Source of the DNA: Flavobacterium sp. NRK F7
Lineage (GTDB): Bacteria > Bacteroidota > Bacteroidia > Flavobacteriales > Flavobacteriaceae
Reading direction: 5' to 3'
Length of the DNA stretch: 64,000 bases
Assembly: GCF_024054195.1 (NCBI RefSeq)
Contig: NZ_JAMXLB010000001.1
Coordinates: forward strand, 3,302,737-3,366,736
Below, in pieces: positions 9,413 through 18,310 of the stretch; the stretch's first letter is position 1; the number at the start of each line of letters is the position of its first letter. The notes under the pieces were generated by a model. That model was given only the letters and a program-made list of their open reading frames with translations, did not search any database and was not told where the DNA came from. Both the position numbers and the translations under genes were made by a program.

Positions 9413-10324
9413 ATGAAGGATATGTCAAAGAATGAAATTATAAAAGGTGTTTTTCTAGTAGGCTTAGGAGCAACAAGTTATGGAATGCTGGCCACTATTG
9501 TTAAACTAGCGTATCAAAGTACTGAAAAGTTCACTACTGCTGAAGTAATCTCGGCTCAATTTATATATGGTATTTTAGGAATGCTTATCATAAATTTATA
9601 CCAAAAAGCAACAAAAAAAGAATCTGTTGTAAAAGCTACACCAAAAAATATAAAAAATTTAATGCTTGCTGGAACTTCTTTGGGAGCTACCAGTATTTTC
9701 TATTATTTATGTGTAAAACATATAAATGTATCTATTGCCATTGTATTATTAATGCAAACCGTTTGGATGGGTGTACTTGCCGAATGGTTTTTAGATAAAA
9801 AAGCACCTTCTAAACAAAAAATACTTGCTGTTTTTGTGGTATTAATAGGTACCGTTTTAGCAACCAATTTATTATTTAGTAAAATCGAATTTAATTGGAC
9901 CGGATTCATGTGGGGAATTTTAGCTGCCGCATCCTTTACTACAACAATGTTTACTGCTAATAAAATAGCCTTAGGAGTTTCGTCGGTTCAAAGAAGTTTA
10001 TACATGCTTTTTGGAGGAGCAATTATCGTATTATTCTTTGCTCTCTACACGCAAACAGACGCTTTCAATTTGGAAATCTTTGGGAAATATGGAATACTTT
10101 TAGCTTTATTCGGCACTATCATTCCACCAGTATTAATGAATAGTGGTTTTCCAAAAACGGGATTAGGTTTAGGAAGTATTGTTTCTTCTTTAGAATTACC
10201 CGTTTCTGTTTCTATGGCTTTTTTCCTTTTAAACGAAGAAGTAGTATTAACACAGTGGCTTGGGATTCTCTTAATTATAGCAGCTATTGTAATTATGAAT
10301 ATAAATTTCAAGAAAACGAAATAA
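9413..10324 (+). CDS. EamA/DMT-family transporter
   Basis: A protein of 303 residues with about ten hydrophobic segments in two similar halves, as in EamA permeases: an early GVFLVGLGATSYGMLATIVK, and the second-half FMWGILAAASFTTTMFTANK. It would be an inner-membrane exporter or importer of small metabolites; the substrate is unknown. The promoter just upstream suggests the second ATG at 9422 (MSKNEI) may be used instead of 9413, because 9413 leaves a leader of only a few bases. Confidence 0.85.
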   Translation: MKDMSKNEIIKGVFLVGLGATSYGMLATIVKLAYQSTEKFTTAEVISAQFIYGILGMLIINLYQKATKKESVVKATPKNIKNLMLAGTSLGATSIFYYLCVKHINVSIAIVLLMQTVWMGVLAEWFLDKKAPSKQKILAVFVVLIGTVLATNLLFSKIEFNWTGFMWGILAAASFTTTMFTANKIALGVSSVQRSLYMLFGGAIIVLFFALYTQTDAFNLEIFGKYGILLALFGTIIPPVLMNSGFPKTGLGLGSIVSSLELPVSVSMAFFLLNEEVVLTQWLGILLIIAAIVIMNINFKKTK

Positions 10325-10358
10325 TTCTTTATTTTTTTATACCTTACAAAATAAAAAC

Positions 10359-10712
10359 ATGACCTTACCTTGGCATCAATATCTAATGGGGCTTGTATAT
10401 ATTTTAGCAGGTATCAATCATTTTAGAAACCCTAAATTATACATTAAAATAATTCCTCCCTTTTTTAAAAATCCTAAACGTATCAATCAAATAAGTGGCT
10501 GGGCAGAAATTGTTTTGGGAATTTTAGTTTGTATTCCAACCACTTCTTTTTACGGAGCCTGGGGAATTATACTTTTATTACTTGCAATTTTCCCTGCTAA
10601 TCTTTATATGTATCAGAACGATAAAGCAGCTTTAGGTCTCCCAAAGTGGGTTCGTTTGCTAAGACTTCCGCTTCAACTTCTTCTGATTTATTGGGCCTAT
10701 TGTTATACCTAA
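10359..10712 (+). CDS. DoxX-like small membrane protein
   Basis: A protein of 117 residues with four hydrophobic segments. The start MGLVYILAGINHFRNPKLY and the following IIPPFF and SGWAEIVLGILV match the DoxX/DoxD-like membrane family, where A-G-x-x-H-F is typical. It is an inner-membrane protein of uncertain function; DoxX relatives are linked to thiosulfate:quinone reductase or to redox stress proteins in other bacteria. It lies between the EamA and AlkB genes on the same strand, with its own short upstream gap of 34 bases. Confidence 0.75.
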   Translation: MTLPWHQYLMGLVYILAGINHFRNPKLYIKIIPPFFKNPKRINQISGWAEIVLGILVCIPTTSFYGAWGIILLLLAIFPANLYMYQNDKAALGLPKWVRLLRLPLQLLLIYWAYCYT

Positions 10713-10759
10713 AATTAAAATCATTTTTTTTAAACCAGAAAAAATAGTATTTTTAGAGT

Positions 10760-11362
10760 ATGTTAGATTTATTCCCAAATGAAAAAATCATTTTAGATTT
10801 ACCGGATGCCATTTTTGAGTATTATCCCAATTTCCTTACACCAGAAAAAGCTACTTTAATATTTCGAAAATTGTTAGATGAAACCCCTTGGAAACAAGAC
10901 ACTATAACTATTTACGGAAAAAACCATTTGCAACCGAGGTTGACTGCTTTATATGGAAATGAAGGCAAACCGTATTCCTATTCTAATATTGTGATGCAAC
11001 CTCATCCATGGAATCCAACCTTAATGTTTTTAAAAAATGAAATAGAAGAACACACGCAATTGTCATTTACAACCGTACTTCTAAATTTATATCGTAACGA
11101 AAATGATAGCAATGGATGGCATTCAGATAATGAAAAAGAATTAGGTAGAAATCCAAGTATTGCTTCTTTGAGTTTAGGTGAAGATCGCGTTTTTCAACTA
11201 AAACACATTGAAAAAAAAGAAATAAAACAAAATATCATTCTCACAAATGGAAGCCTTTTAGTAATGAAAGAAGGTAGTCAAATTTATTATAAACATCAAT
11301 TACCAAAAGCATCAAGTCCAAAGAGAAGCAGAATAAATTTAACATTTAGAACAATTATTTAA
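10760..11362 (+). CDS. AlkB-like 2-oxoglutarate/Fe(II) dioxygenase
   Basis: A protein of 200 residues, the usual size for this group. Fe(II) ligands are visible as His121-x-Asp123 in GWHSDNEKELG and His179 in YYKHQLPK. The 2-oxoglutarate-binding arginines lie in the end motif RSRINLTFR (Arg191, Arg197). Substrate-side residues include LQPRLTALYG and the N-x-Y-R-x-x-x-D-x-x-G-W-H-S-D pattern. The layout matches ABH2-like repair dioxygenases, which remove alkyl groups from 1-methyladenine and 3-methylcytosine in DNA. It acts in the cytoplasm. It appears monocistronic and is not next to an ada gene. Confidence 0.9.
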   Translation: MLDLFPNEKIILDLPDAIFEYYPNFLTPEKATLIFRKLLDETPWKQDTITIYGKNHLQPRLTALYGNEGKPYSYSNIVMQPHPWNPTLMFLKNEIEEHTQLSFTTVLLNLYRNENDSNGWHSDNEKELGRNPSIASLSLGEDRVFQLKHIEKKEIKQNIILTNGSLLVMKEGSQIYYKHQLPKASSPKRSRINLTFRTII

Positions 11363-11502
11363 ATATTTTTTAAAAAAAACCAAGAAACCTATATTTATAT
11401 TAACAAATTTTTAAAAATGAAAGAATATATTTTTTTTACCGTTTTTTTTAGTAATATTGAACTAAATAACACTAATACATTTACAGATTAATTTTTCATC
11501 TG

Positions 11503-11784
11503 ATGAAAAAAAGAAAGATTTCAGAATTGGACAACGAAACACTTGAAAGAGTTGTAACCATGGCTCAAGAGGAGAAAAAACCTTTTGAAGTCTTAAAAGA
11601 AGAATTTGGAATTTCAGAAAATGAAGTTACAGAATTAATGAGAAAAAAATTATCGAAAGATAACTTTGAAATTTGGAAAAAGAAAGCTGTTTCAAACAAA
11701 CCCAAACCAAAACCCTTAAAATTTGATCCACTTGAAGATGATGATTTAGACAGTAAATACTACTTTAAAAATAAATTTGATTAA
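11503..11784 (+). CDS. TIGR03643-type small protein
   Basis: A protein of 93 residues with a charged N-terminus. A helical part (LERVVTMAQEEKKPFEVLKE, then EFGISENEVTELMRKKL) looks like a helix-turn-helix-like module, and NFEIWKKKA follows. The C-terminus is Pro/Lys-rich and ends in acidic and aromatic residues (DSKYYFKNKFD). This matches the TIGR03643 family, whose function is unknown and whose members often lie near photolyase or cryptochrome genes. No such gene is adjacent here. The 140 bases upstream contain only AT-rich sequence and a 24-codon ORF that I did not accept. Confidence 0.8.
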   Translation: MKKRKISELDNETLERVVTMAQEEKKPFEVLKEEFGISENEVTELMRKKLSKDNFEIWKKKAVSNKPKPKPLKFDPLEDDDLDSKYYFKNKFD

Positions 11785-11792
11785 AAATTGTT

Positions 11793-11822
11793 AAGCTCTT
11801 CCTAAATGAAGAGCTTTTTTTA
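11793..11822 (+). terminator. Rho-independent terminator
   Basis: AAGCTCTTC (11793-11801) pairs with GAAGAGCTT (11808-11816) over a 6-base loop, followed by a T-run. It ends the TIGR03643 gene. Confidence 0.9.
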
Positions 11823-11882
11823 TTAAAAATTGTAACATTTGTACTGTTTTAACGTCAAATGAAAATATCAATAACGATTTAA

Positions 11883-13739
11883 ATGAAAAAAATAATTTTA
11901 ACGCTTGCAGTAGCAAGTTTTGTTTGGAGTTGTAAACCAGGCGCTACATCTTCAAAAAAAGACGAAGTTAATGTTGCTATCGACCTAGTAAACGTAAAAG
12001 ATGATAAAGTAATGGTATCCATTGATGCACCTAACTTTACATCAGAAAGTACAACTTTTTTCATACCAAAAACTGTTCCTGGAACCTATTCAGAAGATGA
12101 TTATGGTAGATTCATTGAAGATTTTAAAGCTGTAGATGCTTCAGGAAACGGATTGAGAGTTACCAAATTAGATAAAAACTCTTATAAAATTGAGGAAGCT
12201 AAAAAATTAGCAAAAGTAACGTATCTCGTTAATGATTCTTTTGATACAGAAGGTGGCGGAGGATTTGGACAAAGTGAAGATGTGTTTTCTCCAGCTGGAA
12301 CCAATATTAAGGCAGGTGAAAATTTCATGTTGAATACACACGGTTTTGTAGGATACTTTGAAGGAAAAACAGAAACTCCTTATACTTTAACCATTACACA
12401 TCCAGAAAGTCTTTTAGGAGTTTCTGCTATGGTTGATTTAGATGCTTCAAAAAGCAAAGACGTTTTTCAAAGTTCAAAATATGCAACTTTAGTGGAAATG
12501 CCATTAATGTACTCTAAACCTGACATCACCACTTTTATGGTTGATGATATGGAAATTATCATTAGTGTTTATTCACCAACAGGAAAATATACTGCAAAAG
12601 ACATCACGCCTAACATGGAAGCGATGATGACTGCGCAAAAGAAATTTTTAGGCAAATTCAATGCCACTAAAAAATATGCCATTTTATTGTACCTTTCTAC
12701 AATGGAAAATGACGCTAAAGGTTTTGGTGCTTTAGAACATCCTACTTCTACAACAGTAGTTATGCCAGAAAGAATGGAATTAGAACAATTAAGAGAGCAA
12801 CTGAAAGACATTGTTTCTCATGAATTCTTCCATATTGTAACACCATTAACCGTTCATTCTAACGAAATACAATATTTCGATTTTAATGACCCTCAAATGT
12901 CAGAACATTTATGGATGTATGAAGGAGTTACGGAATATTTTGCTAATTTATTCCAAGTAAACCAAGGTTTGATTGATGAAACTGAATTTTACGAAAGAAT
13001 GTCTGATAAAATTCAACAATCTAAAAGATTGAATGATAAAATGAGTTTTACTAAAATGAGTAAAAACGTTTTAAAAGAGCCTTATAAAGATCAATATATT
13101 AATGTATACCAAAAAGGAGCTTTAATTGCAATGTGTGTTGACATTTTAATTAGAGAAAACAGTAATGGTCAAAAAGGGATACTTAATTTAATGCAGGATT
13201 TATCAAATGAGTTCGGAACGAAAAAAGCATTTAAAGACGAAGAATTATTTGGCACTATTACTAAATTTACCTACCCAGCTGTTGGTGAATTCTTAAATAA
13301 ATATGTAGCTGGCGAAACTCCAATTTCATATGATGATTATTTTGCAAAAATGGGAGTAACTCCTGCTGAAATTGAGGTAGAAGGAAATCCTTTCTTAAAA
13401 GGCGGTCAAATTCCATATATAACAATCGATCAATCCACAAAAGAAATCATGATTATTCCAAGTGTAGAATTAAATGCTTTCATGACCAATTTAGGATTAA
13501 AAGGAGGTGATAAAATTTTAGCTGTAAATGGAACCAATTATAACTTAGATAATATTTATGACTTAGTTATAGGAAGTATGGGTTGGAAAGATGGAGAATC
13601 AATTACAATGAAAATTAAAAGAGACGGTGCTGAACAAGAAATCAAAGGAACTATTGTCATGCCAAAAGAAAAACGTCAAGGATATCAGGCTACAGATGAC
13701 TCTAAAAAAGCAGTTAGAGAAGCTTGGTTAAAAGGCTAA
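11883..13739 (+). CDS. M61-family metallopeptidase lipoprotein with PDZ domain
   Basis: A protein of 618 residues. A lipoprotein signal ends in FVWSC (Cys17). The M61 catalytic domain has the zinc motif H313-E-F-F-H317 in DIVSHEFFHIVTP, the downstream Glu347 ligand in MYEGVTEYFA, and the substrate-side GFGALEHP near 280. A C-terminal PDZ-like part (about 520-600) includes LGLKGGDKILAVNG. M61 enzymes are glycyl-type aminopeptidases; the cell location is periplasmic or outer-membrane-anchored by its lipid. The gene stands alone between two terminators. Confidence 0.93.
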   Translation: MKKIILTLAVASFVWSCKPGATSSKKDEVNVAIDLVNVKDDKVMVSIDAPNFTSESTTFFIPKTVPGTYSEDDYGRFIEDFKAVDASGNGLRVTKLDKNSYKIEEAKKLAKVTYLVNDSFDTEGGGGFGQSEDVFSPAGTNIKAGENFMLNTHGFVGYFEGKTETPYTLTITHPESLLGVSAMVDLDASKSKDVFQSSKYATLVEMPLMYSKPDITTFMVDDMEIIISVYSPTGKYTAKDITPNMEAMMTAQKKFLGKFNATKKYAILLYLSTMENDAKGFGALEHPTSTTVVMPERMELEQLREQLKDIVSHEFFHIVTPLTVHSNEIQYFDFNDPQMSEHLWMYEGVTEYFANLFQVNQGLIDETEFYERMSDKIQQSKRLNDKMSFTKMSKNVLKEPYKDQYINVYQKGALIAMCVDILIRENSNGQKGILNLMQDLSNEFGTKKAFKDEELFGTITKFTYPAVGEFLNKYVAGETPISYDDYFAKMGVTPAEIEVEGNPFLKGGQIPYITIDQSTKEIMIIPSVELNAFMTNLGLKGGDKILAVNGTNYNLDNIYDLVIGSMGWKDGESITMKIKRDGAEQEIKGTIVMPKEKRQGYQATDDSKKAVREAWLKG

Positions 13740-13758
13740 TCTTTTTATATAAAAAATC

Positions 13759-13796
13759 AATCCTCAAAGTAGTCTCTATTTTGAGGATTTTTTTTA
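13759..13796 (+). terminator. Rho-independent terminator
   Basis: AATCCTCAAA (13759-13768) pairs with TTTGAGGATT (13780-13789), followed by a T-run. It ends the M61 gene and shows that the next gene starts after it, not inside the M61 gene. Confidence 0.88.
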
Positions 13797-13822
13797 TTAT
13801 TTTGCAACCAAATTATATAAAG

Positions 13823-15127
13823 ATGCAAAACCCTCCCTATTTTACAGATGATACAATTGTTTTTGGTCTACTAATGTTACTCTTAGGTTTCGTTTTTTAT
13901 ACCTCTTCAAAAGAAGAAGGCAATTGGAAAAAATTCTATAAAATTGTTCCTGCACTTTTAATGTGCTATTTACTTCCTGCTATTCTAAGTTCAATGAATA
14001 TTATTGCTCCTGAATGGACAGAAATTTCAGCAAATGGAGAAGAAATTAAAAAATCTTCTCAAATTTACCACATAGCTAGTCGCTATTTATTACCCGCAGC
14101 TCTAGTTTTAATGACATTGAGCATTGATTTAAAAGCACTTATGAATCTAGGATTTAAATCAATTATAGTTTTCTTAGCAGGCACAATAGGAATCATTTTA
14201 GGAGGCCCTATCGCAATTTTAATAATTTCAATTTTCTCACCAGAAACAGTTGGCGGTAATGATTTTGATGCCGTTTGGAGAGGATTATCAACAATTGCTG
14301 GTAGTTGGATAGGTGGTGGTGCAAATCAGGCTGCTATGTTAGAGATTTTTAAATTTAATCAATCTAAATATGGAGCAATGGTCTTAGTTGATATTGTAGT
14401 AGCTAATATTGGAATGGCATTTTTATTATTTGGTATTGGTAAAAAAGAAGCTATAAACAAGTGGTTAAAAGCCGATAATTCATCCATTCAAAAACTGCAA
14501 GATAAAGTATCCAATTATCAAGAAAGTGTAAAGAGAAATCCTTCTTTAACCGACTATATGGTTATTTTAGCTATTGCATTTACATCAGTTGGAATATCTC
14601 ATTGGGGTTCCCAAATCATATCCAATTTTTGCACACAAACTTTCGAAGCAGTGAATGACCCTAAAAGTTTTGCTTCAACTTTTGGTGGAACTTTCTTTTG
14701 GATGATAACTATTGCTACAATTTTAGGAATTATACTTTCCTATACAAAATTAAAAACTTATGAAGGAGCTGGTGCTAGCAAAATCGGAAGTATTTTTATA
14801 TATATTTTAGTAGCATCAATTGGAATGAAAATGAATTTAACTTCAGTATTTGATAATCCAGGATTAATTCTTGTAGGAATTATTTGGATGATAATTCATT
14901 TTATTATCATCTTTGCGGTCGCAAAATTAATAAAAGCACCCTATTTTTTTATAGCGGTTGGTAGTCAAGCAAATGTTGGTGGTGCAGCTTCTGCACCTGT
15001 TGTAGCTTCTGCTTTTCATCCTTCCTTAGCTAGTGTAGGGGTTCTTCTAGCAATTTTTGGATATATTATCGGTACATATGGAGCAATTATTTGTACTTTT
15101 TTAATGGAACACGTTGCTCCTCAATAA
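13823..15127 (+). CDS. DUF819 family integral membrane protein
   Basis: From the ATG at 13823 the protein has 434 residues with about ten to twelve hydrophobic segments. The frame is open back to 13724, but that would start inside the M61 gene and read through its terminator, so 13823 is chosen. Landmarks of DUF819 (YjcL-like) proteins are RGLSTIAGSWIGGGANQAAM and, near the end, GSQANVGGAASAPVVASAF; these Gly/Ala/Asn-rich re-entrant-like segments resemble transporters. The substrate is unknown. An AT-rich stretch with TTATTTTG about 20 bases upstream may be the promoter. Confidence 0.88.
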   Translation: MQNPPYFTDDTIVFGLLMLLLGFVFYTSSKEEGNWKKFYKIVPALLMCYLLPAILSSMNIIAPEWTEISANGEEIKKSSQIYHIASRYLLPAALVLMTLSIDLKALMNLGFKSIIVFLAGTIGIILGGPIAILIISIFSPETVGGNDFDAVWRGLSTIAGSWIGGGANQAAMLEIFKFNQSKYGAMVLVDIVVANIGMAFLLFGIGKKEAINKWLKADNSSIQKLQDKVSNYQESVKRNPSLTDYMVILAIAFTSVGISHWGSQIISNFCTQTFEAVNDPKSFASTFGGTFFWMITIATILGIILSYTKLKTYEGAGASKIGSIFIYILVASIGMKMNLTSVFDNPGLILVGIIWMIIHFIIIFAVAKLIKAPYFFIAVGSQANVGGAASAPVVASAFHPSLASVGVLLAIFGYIIGTYGAIICTFLMEHVAPQ

Positions 15128-15134
15128 TAAAAAA

Positions 15135-15878
15135 ATGAAAATTAAAAAAATGAAAAAAGGACTACTTCTTGGATTTGCATTAGTAAGTTTAATCGCTTGT
15201 AATGATAATGAGGCTCCAAAAGAAAATTTACACTTAACAGGAAATGTAAAAGGATTAAGTCAAGGTAAATTATATATTAAAAAATTTGAAGATACCACTT
15301 TGGTTGCAGTGGATAGCATTATAATTAAAGGAAATTCTCACTTCGAGACCACTATTCCATTAAAAAATCCAGAAGTATTCTATTTGTTTTTAGACAGAGG
15401 TCAAACCAATTCCATTGATAATAATTTAGTGTTTTTTGCTGAACCAGGTGAAATGAATATAGAGACTTCTCTAAAAGAGTTCTATGCAGGTGCTAAAATT
15501 ACTGGATCAAAAAATCAAGAACTTTTTGATGAGTTTAATAGTTTCAAATCTAAATTTAACGATGAAAATTTAGCCATCATTGAAAAGAGAATTGAGAACA
15601 GTACTAATTTCAACCAACAAAGAGCAGATAGTATAGAAGAGGCTTTTGGCAGATTAGTTAAAAGAAAATACCGCTATACCGCTAATTTTGCAAGTACTCA
15701 TGGAGAATATGAAATTGCTCCCTATCTTGCATTAACAGAAATTCCCGACATCAATGTGGCTTATTTAGATACTATCGCTAAGCACATGAGCAGAGAAGTT
15801 GCCGCATCGAAATATGGAAAAATTCTTAGAAAACACATTTATGATACAAAAAAAGAGGCTTTATCCAATAAAGAATAA
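15135..15878 (+). CDS. DUF4369-domain lipoprotein
   Basis: About 247 residues from the ATG at 15135; the ATG at 15150 is also possible and gives a tighter signal. The signal ends in LVSLIAC. The mature part opens with the DUF4369 pattern, a beta-sandwich start (LTGNVKGLSQGKLYIKKFED) followed by DSIIIKGNSHFETTI. In longer homologues this domain precedes a thioredoxin/AhpC-TSA domain, but here no C-x-x-C is present and the C-terminus is helical instead. It is probably a periplasm-facing lipoprotein of unknown role. It follows DUF819 closely and is probably in the same transcript. Confidence 0.8.
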   Translation: MKIKKMKKGLLLGFALVSLIACNDNEAPKENLHLTGNVKGLSQGKLYIKKFEDTTLVAVDSIIIKGNSHFETTIPLKNPEVFYLFLDRGQTNSIDNNLVFFAEPGEMNIETSLKEFYAGAKITGSKNQELFDEFNSFKSKFNDENLAIIEKRIENSTNFNQQRADSIEEAFGRLVKRKYRYTANFASTHGEYEIAPYLALTEIPDINVAYLDTIAKHMSREVAASKYGKILRKHIYDTKKEALSNKE

Positions 15879-15886
15879 GCTTATTT

Positions 15887-15917
15887 TTTGAAATTCATTT
15901 GTTTTTAGGTATTTTTC
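15887..15917 (+). promoter_or_regulatory. Bacteroidota-type promoter for the PLP-enzyme gene
   Basis: TTTG (15887-15890), exactly 19 bases, then TATTTTTC (15910-15917), which matches the -7 consensus at all but its last position. The start codon at 15944 would lie about 20 bases after the transcription start. Confidence 0.5.
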
Positions 15918-15943
15918 AGTAATTTTTAATTTATTTAATACCT

Positions 15944-17071
15944 ATGAAAAAACAGCACATTCAAACATTAGCTGTTCATGCTGGTGAAACCAAAGGAAAG
16001 AATAAAGACATTATTCAACCGATACATCTTTCGACCACTTTTGAACGCAATGAAGACGGAACCACAGGAGAATATATTTATACTCGTGCCGAAAATCCTA
16101 ACCGAATTGCTGTTGAACAAAAAATAGCTCAAATTGAAGGCGCAAAAACTACCATTGCGTTTGCTTCAGGTATGGCCGCAATAAATGCCTTATTTGACAC
16201 CTTATTAGAGCCCAATTGTCATATTATTATTCCTGATGATTGCTATCATGGAACCCGTCAATTATTGGATACTTTTTTTAAACGTTGGAATGTAACTGCA
16301 AATAGGATTGATATGACCGAAGCTTCACATGTCGAAAAAGCGATACAACCCAACACGAAATTAATTTGGATTGAAACGCCATCAAATCCACAATTAAAAA
16401 TAACCGATTTAGAAGCTGTCATTTCAATTGCTAAGAAGAAGAATATACTAACCGTTTGCGATAATACTTTTGCAACACCTTTATCTCAAAAAACAATTCA
16501 AATTGGTATTGACTACGTCATGTATTCCTCCACTAAATTTTTTAGCGGTCATTCCGATATTTTAGGAGGTGTTGTATTAACTAACAAAGAAGACGAATTG
16601 AGTCAAAGTATACGCAACTATCAAAAAATGGCAGGTGCAGTTCCTTCACCATTTGATTGCTGGTTACTCAATCGAAGTTTGGCAACATTTCCTTTGCGTT
16701 TTAAAGTGCAGTCTGAAAATGCTACTGCAATTGCAAATTTCTTGATTAAACATCCGTCTATTGAGAAAGTGTTTTTTCCAGGCTTACCTACACATGAAAA
16801 CCATCATATTGCCAAAAAACAAATGCAAAATGGTTTTGGAACTATAGTTTCTATTTTGGTCAAAGGAAATCAAAGAAATGCCTTAGCGTTTACCAATAAA
16901 TTACACCTTTTTAAACATGCTACCTCTTTAGGAGGTGTGGAAAGTTTAGTAGAACATCGAAGAAGCGTTGAAGGTACCAATCCAATTAGCCCAGAAAATT
17001 TAATTCGCCTTTCAATAGGAATTGAACATATCGATGATTTACTTTCCGATTTGAAACAGGCATTGGAATAG
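15944..17071 (+). CDS. Cys/Met-metabolism PLP-dependent enzyme (cystathionine gamma-synthase/lyase type)
   Basis: A protein of 375 residues, typical for the trans-sulfuration family. The PLP lysine is Lys198 in YSSTKFFSGHSD. Other fixed points are the phosphate-binding FASGMAAI, IETPSNPQL with the ring-stacking region before it, and the late substrate-arginine region (SLGGVESLVEHRRS, then LIRLSIGIE). It should act in the cytoplasm on cystathionine, O-acetylhomoserine or a related substrate. The sequence alone does not separate cystathionine gamma-synthase, gamma-lyase and O-acetylhomoserine sulfhydrylase. It has its own promoter and no methionine gene beside it. Confidence 0.9.
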   Translation: MKKQHIQTLAVHAGETKGKNKDIIQPIHLSTTFERNEDGTTGEYIYTRAENPNRIAVEQKIAQIEGAKTTIAFASGMAAINALFDTLLEPNCHIIIPDDCYHGTRQLLDTFFKRWNVTANRIDMTEASHVEKAIQPNTKLIWIETPSNPQLKITDLEAVISIAKKKNILTVCDNTFATPLSQKTIQIGIDYVMYSSTKFFSGHSDILGGVVLTNKEDELSQSIRNYQKMAGAVPSPFDCWLLNRSLATFPLRFKVQSENATAIANFLIKHPSIEKVFFPGLPTHENHHIAKKQMQNGFGTIVSILVKGNQRNALAFTNKLHLFKHATSLGGVESLVEHRRSVEGTNPISPENLIRLSIGIEHIDDLLSDLKQALE

Positions 17072-17137
17072 TTCTCAAAATATTTTTCATATCTTTAGTC
17101 AACAATACAACAAATACTTTTAAAAAAGTAAAAAAGC

Positions 17138-17611
17138 ATGCCTTCTATAATTAAATGGTTTAGAAATTATAAAACAGCTATTTTATATGGTATAAGCTTA
17201 TTTGTTTTGCTTTTTTTTCTAAAATGGCTAGAACTTCGTTACATTTTATTTGATCATTCCTTGGAAATATACATTGGTTCTATTGCGGTTCTTTTTACGG
17301 CATTAGGGATTTGGCTTGCTTTAAAACTTTCTAAACCAAAAACAATTATTGTAGAAAAAGAAGTTTTTATTCCTAAAAGGAAAGACTTTATAATGAATCA
17401 AGCTCTAATTGAACAATTAGAATTAAGCACAAGAGAGTTAGAAATACTTCATTTAATGGCTCAAGGAAATAGCAATCAAGAAATTGCGAATAGCATTTTT
17501 GTTTCTTTAAGCACGGTAAAAACCCACAATCAAAATATTTTTGAAAAATTAGAGGTCAAGAGAAGAACGCAAGCTGTTGAAAAAGCAAAACGGTTACAAA
17601 TTATACCTTAA
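17138..17611 (+). CDS. Membrane-anchored LuxR-type transcription factor
   Basis: A protein of 157 residues. Two hydrophobic segments (about 14-27 and 42-64) are followed by a short linker. A C-terminal LuxR/GerE helix-turn-helix has LSTRELEILHLMAQGNSNQE and IANSIFVSLSTVKTHNQNIF. No receiver or ligand-binding domain is present, so regulation would come from the membrane part or from partners. Small two-helix LuxR proteins of this type are found in Flavobacteria. It lies just upstream of a DUF4199 membrane protein on the same strand, a common pairing that suggests related roles. A perfect 11-base inverted repeat lies between them. Confidence 0.85.
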   Translation: MPSIIKWFRNYKTAILYGISLFVLLFFLKWLELRYILFDHSLEIYIGSIAVLFTALGIWLALKLSKPKTIIVEKEVFIPKRKDFIMNQALIEQLELSTRELEILHLMAQGNSNQEIANSIFVSLSTVKTHNQNIFEKLEVKRRTQAVEKAKRLQIIP

Positions 17612-17619
17612 ATGAATCC

Positions 17620-17666
17620 TACTTTAGTATTAAATTCATGAGAATAAACAAAAATATACTAAAGTA
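17620..17666. repeat. Perfect 11-base inverted repeat, possible operator
   Basis: TACTTTAGTAT (17620-17630) and ATACTAAAGTA (17656-17666) are exact inverted copies with a 25-base spacer. A second pair, ATGAAT (17612-17617) and ATTCAT (17634-17639), is interleaved. No T-tract follows on the plus strand. It lies 55 bases before the DUF4199 gene. Confidence 0.45.
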
Positions 17667-17720
17667 TGAGTAAAAAAAAACAGTTAATTTTCACATTTGT
17701 GGTTATAAATTATTCCTAAT

Positions 17721-18239
17721 ATGAAAAAAAACATTCTTATCTTCGGATTAATAGCAGGGATTGTAGTTTCAATACCTATGCTTATCATTACCTCCAATTG
17801 CACCTCTTTTGATTTTGAAAAAGGAATGCTTATTGGTTATTCCTCTATGCTTATTGCTTTTTCTATGGTCTATGTGGGTATTAAAAATTACAGAGATAAA
17901 TACAACCAAGGTGTAATTAGTTTTGGTAAAGCATTTAAAATCGGTAGTATTATTGTATTAATTGCTTCTACTATGTATGTGTTGAGCTGGTTGATTAACT
18001 ATTTCTATTTTGTACCTGATTTTACAGAAAAATATGCCGAACACATGATAAACGGATTAAAAGAAAGTGGTGCTAGCTTGTTAGAAATAGAACAAAAAAC
18101 AAAAGAAATGGAAGAGTTTTCTACCCTGTATAAAAACCCATTTTTTAATGCTATGATTACCTATACAGAAATTTTACCTGTTGGCTTGATTATTACTTTA
18201 ATTAGTTCTTTCATTTTAAAAAAGAAACCTATAGAATAA
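17721..18239 (+). CDS. DUF4199 family membrane protein
   Basis: A protein of 172 residues with four hydrophobic segments. The pattern of KNILIFGLIAGIVVSIPM, then MVYVGIKNYRDKYNQGVISF with GKAFKIG, is that of DUF4199. The central soluble loop is charged (KQKTKEMEEFSTLYKNP and neighbours). Function is unknown; it is an inner-membrane protein restricted mainly to Bacteroidota. It follows the LuxR-type gene and an inverted repeat, and is ended by a hairpin at 18250. Confidence 0.85.
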   Translation: MKKNILIFGLIAGIVVSIPMLIITSNCTSFDFEKGMLIGYSSMLIAFSMVYVGIKNYRDKYNQGVISFGKAFKIGSIIVLIASTMYVLSWLINYFYFVPDFTEKYAEHMINGLKESGASLLEIEQKTKEMEEFSTLYKNPFFNAMITYTEILPVGLIITLISSFILKKKPIE

Positions 18240-18249
18240 TAACGAAAAT

Positions 18250-18305
18250 AAGGAAGTTAACTAAAGATGTTCATAATTTTATTTAACTTCCTTTTATTTT
18301 ATTTC
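18250..18305 (+). terminator. Terminator-like hairpin
   Basis: AAGGAAGTTAA (18250-18260) pairs exactly with TTAACTTCCTT (18283-18293) over a 22-base loop. The following tract is T-rich but interrupted (TTATTTTATTT). It lies between the DUF4199 and SnoaL-like genes. Confidence 0.55.
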
Positions 18306-18310
18306 ACCGT

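Noticed and set aside
11417..11491. 24-codon ORF upstream of the TIGR03643 gene
   Set aside because: Very AT-rich, Phe/Asn-heavy translation with no family resemblance; probably chance in a leader.
13724..13822. Longer N-terminus for the DUF819 protein
   Set aside because: It would start inside the M61 gene and cross a strong terminator, and the family begins at 13823.
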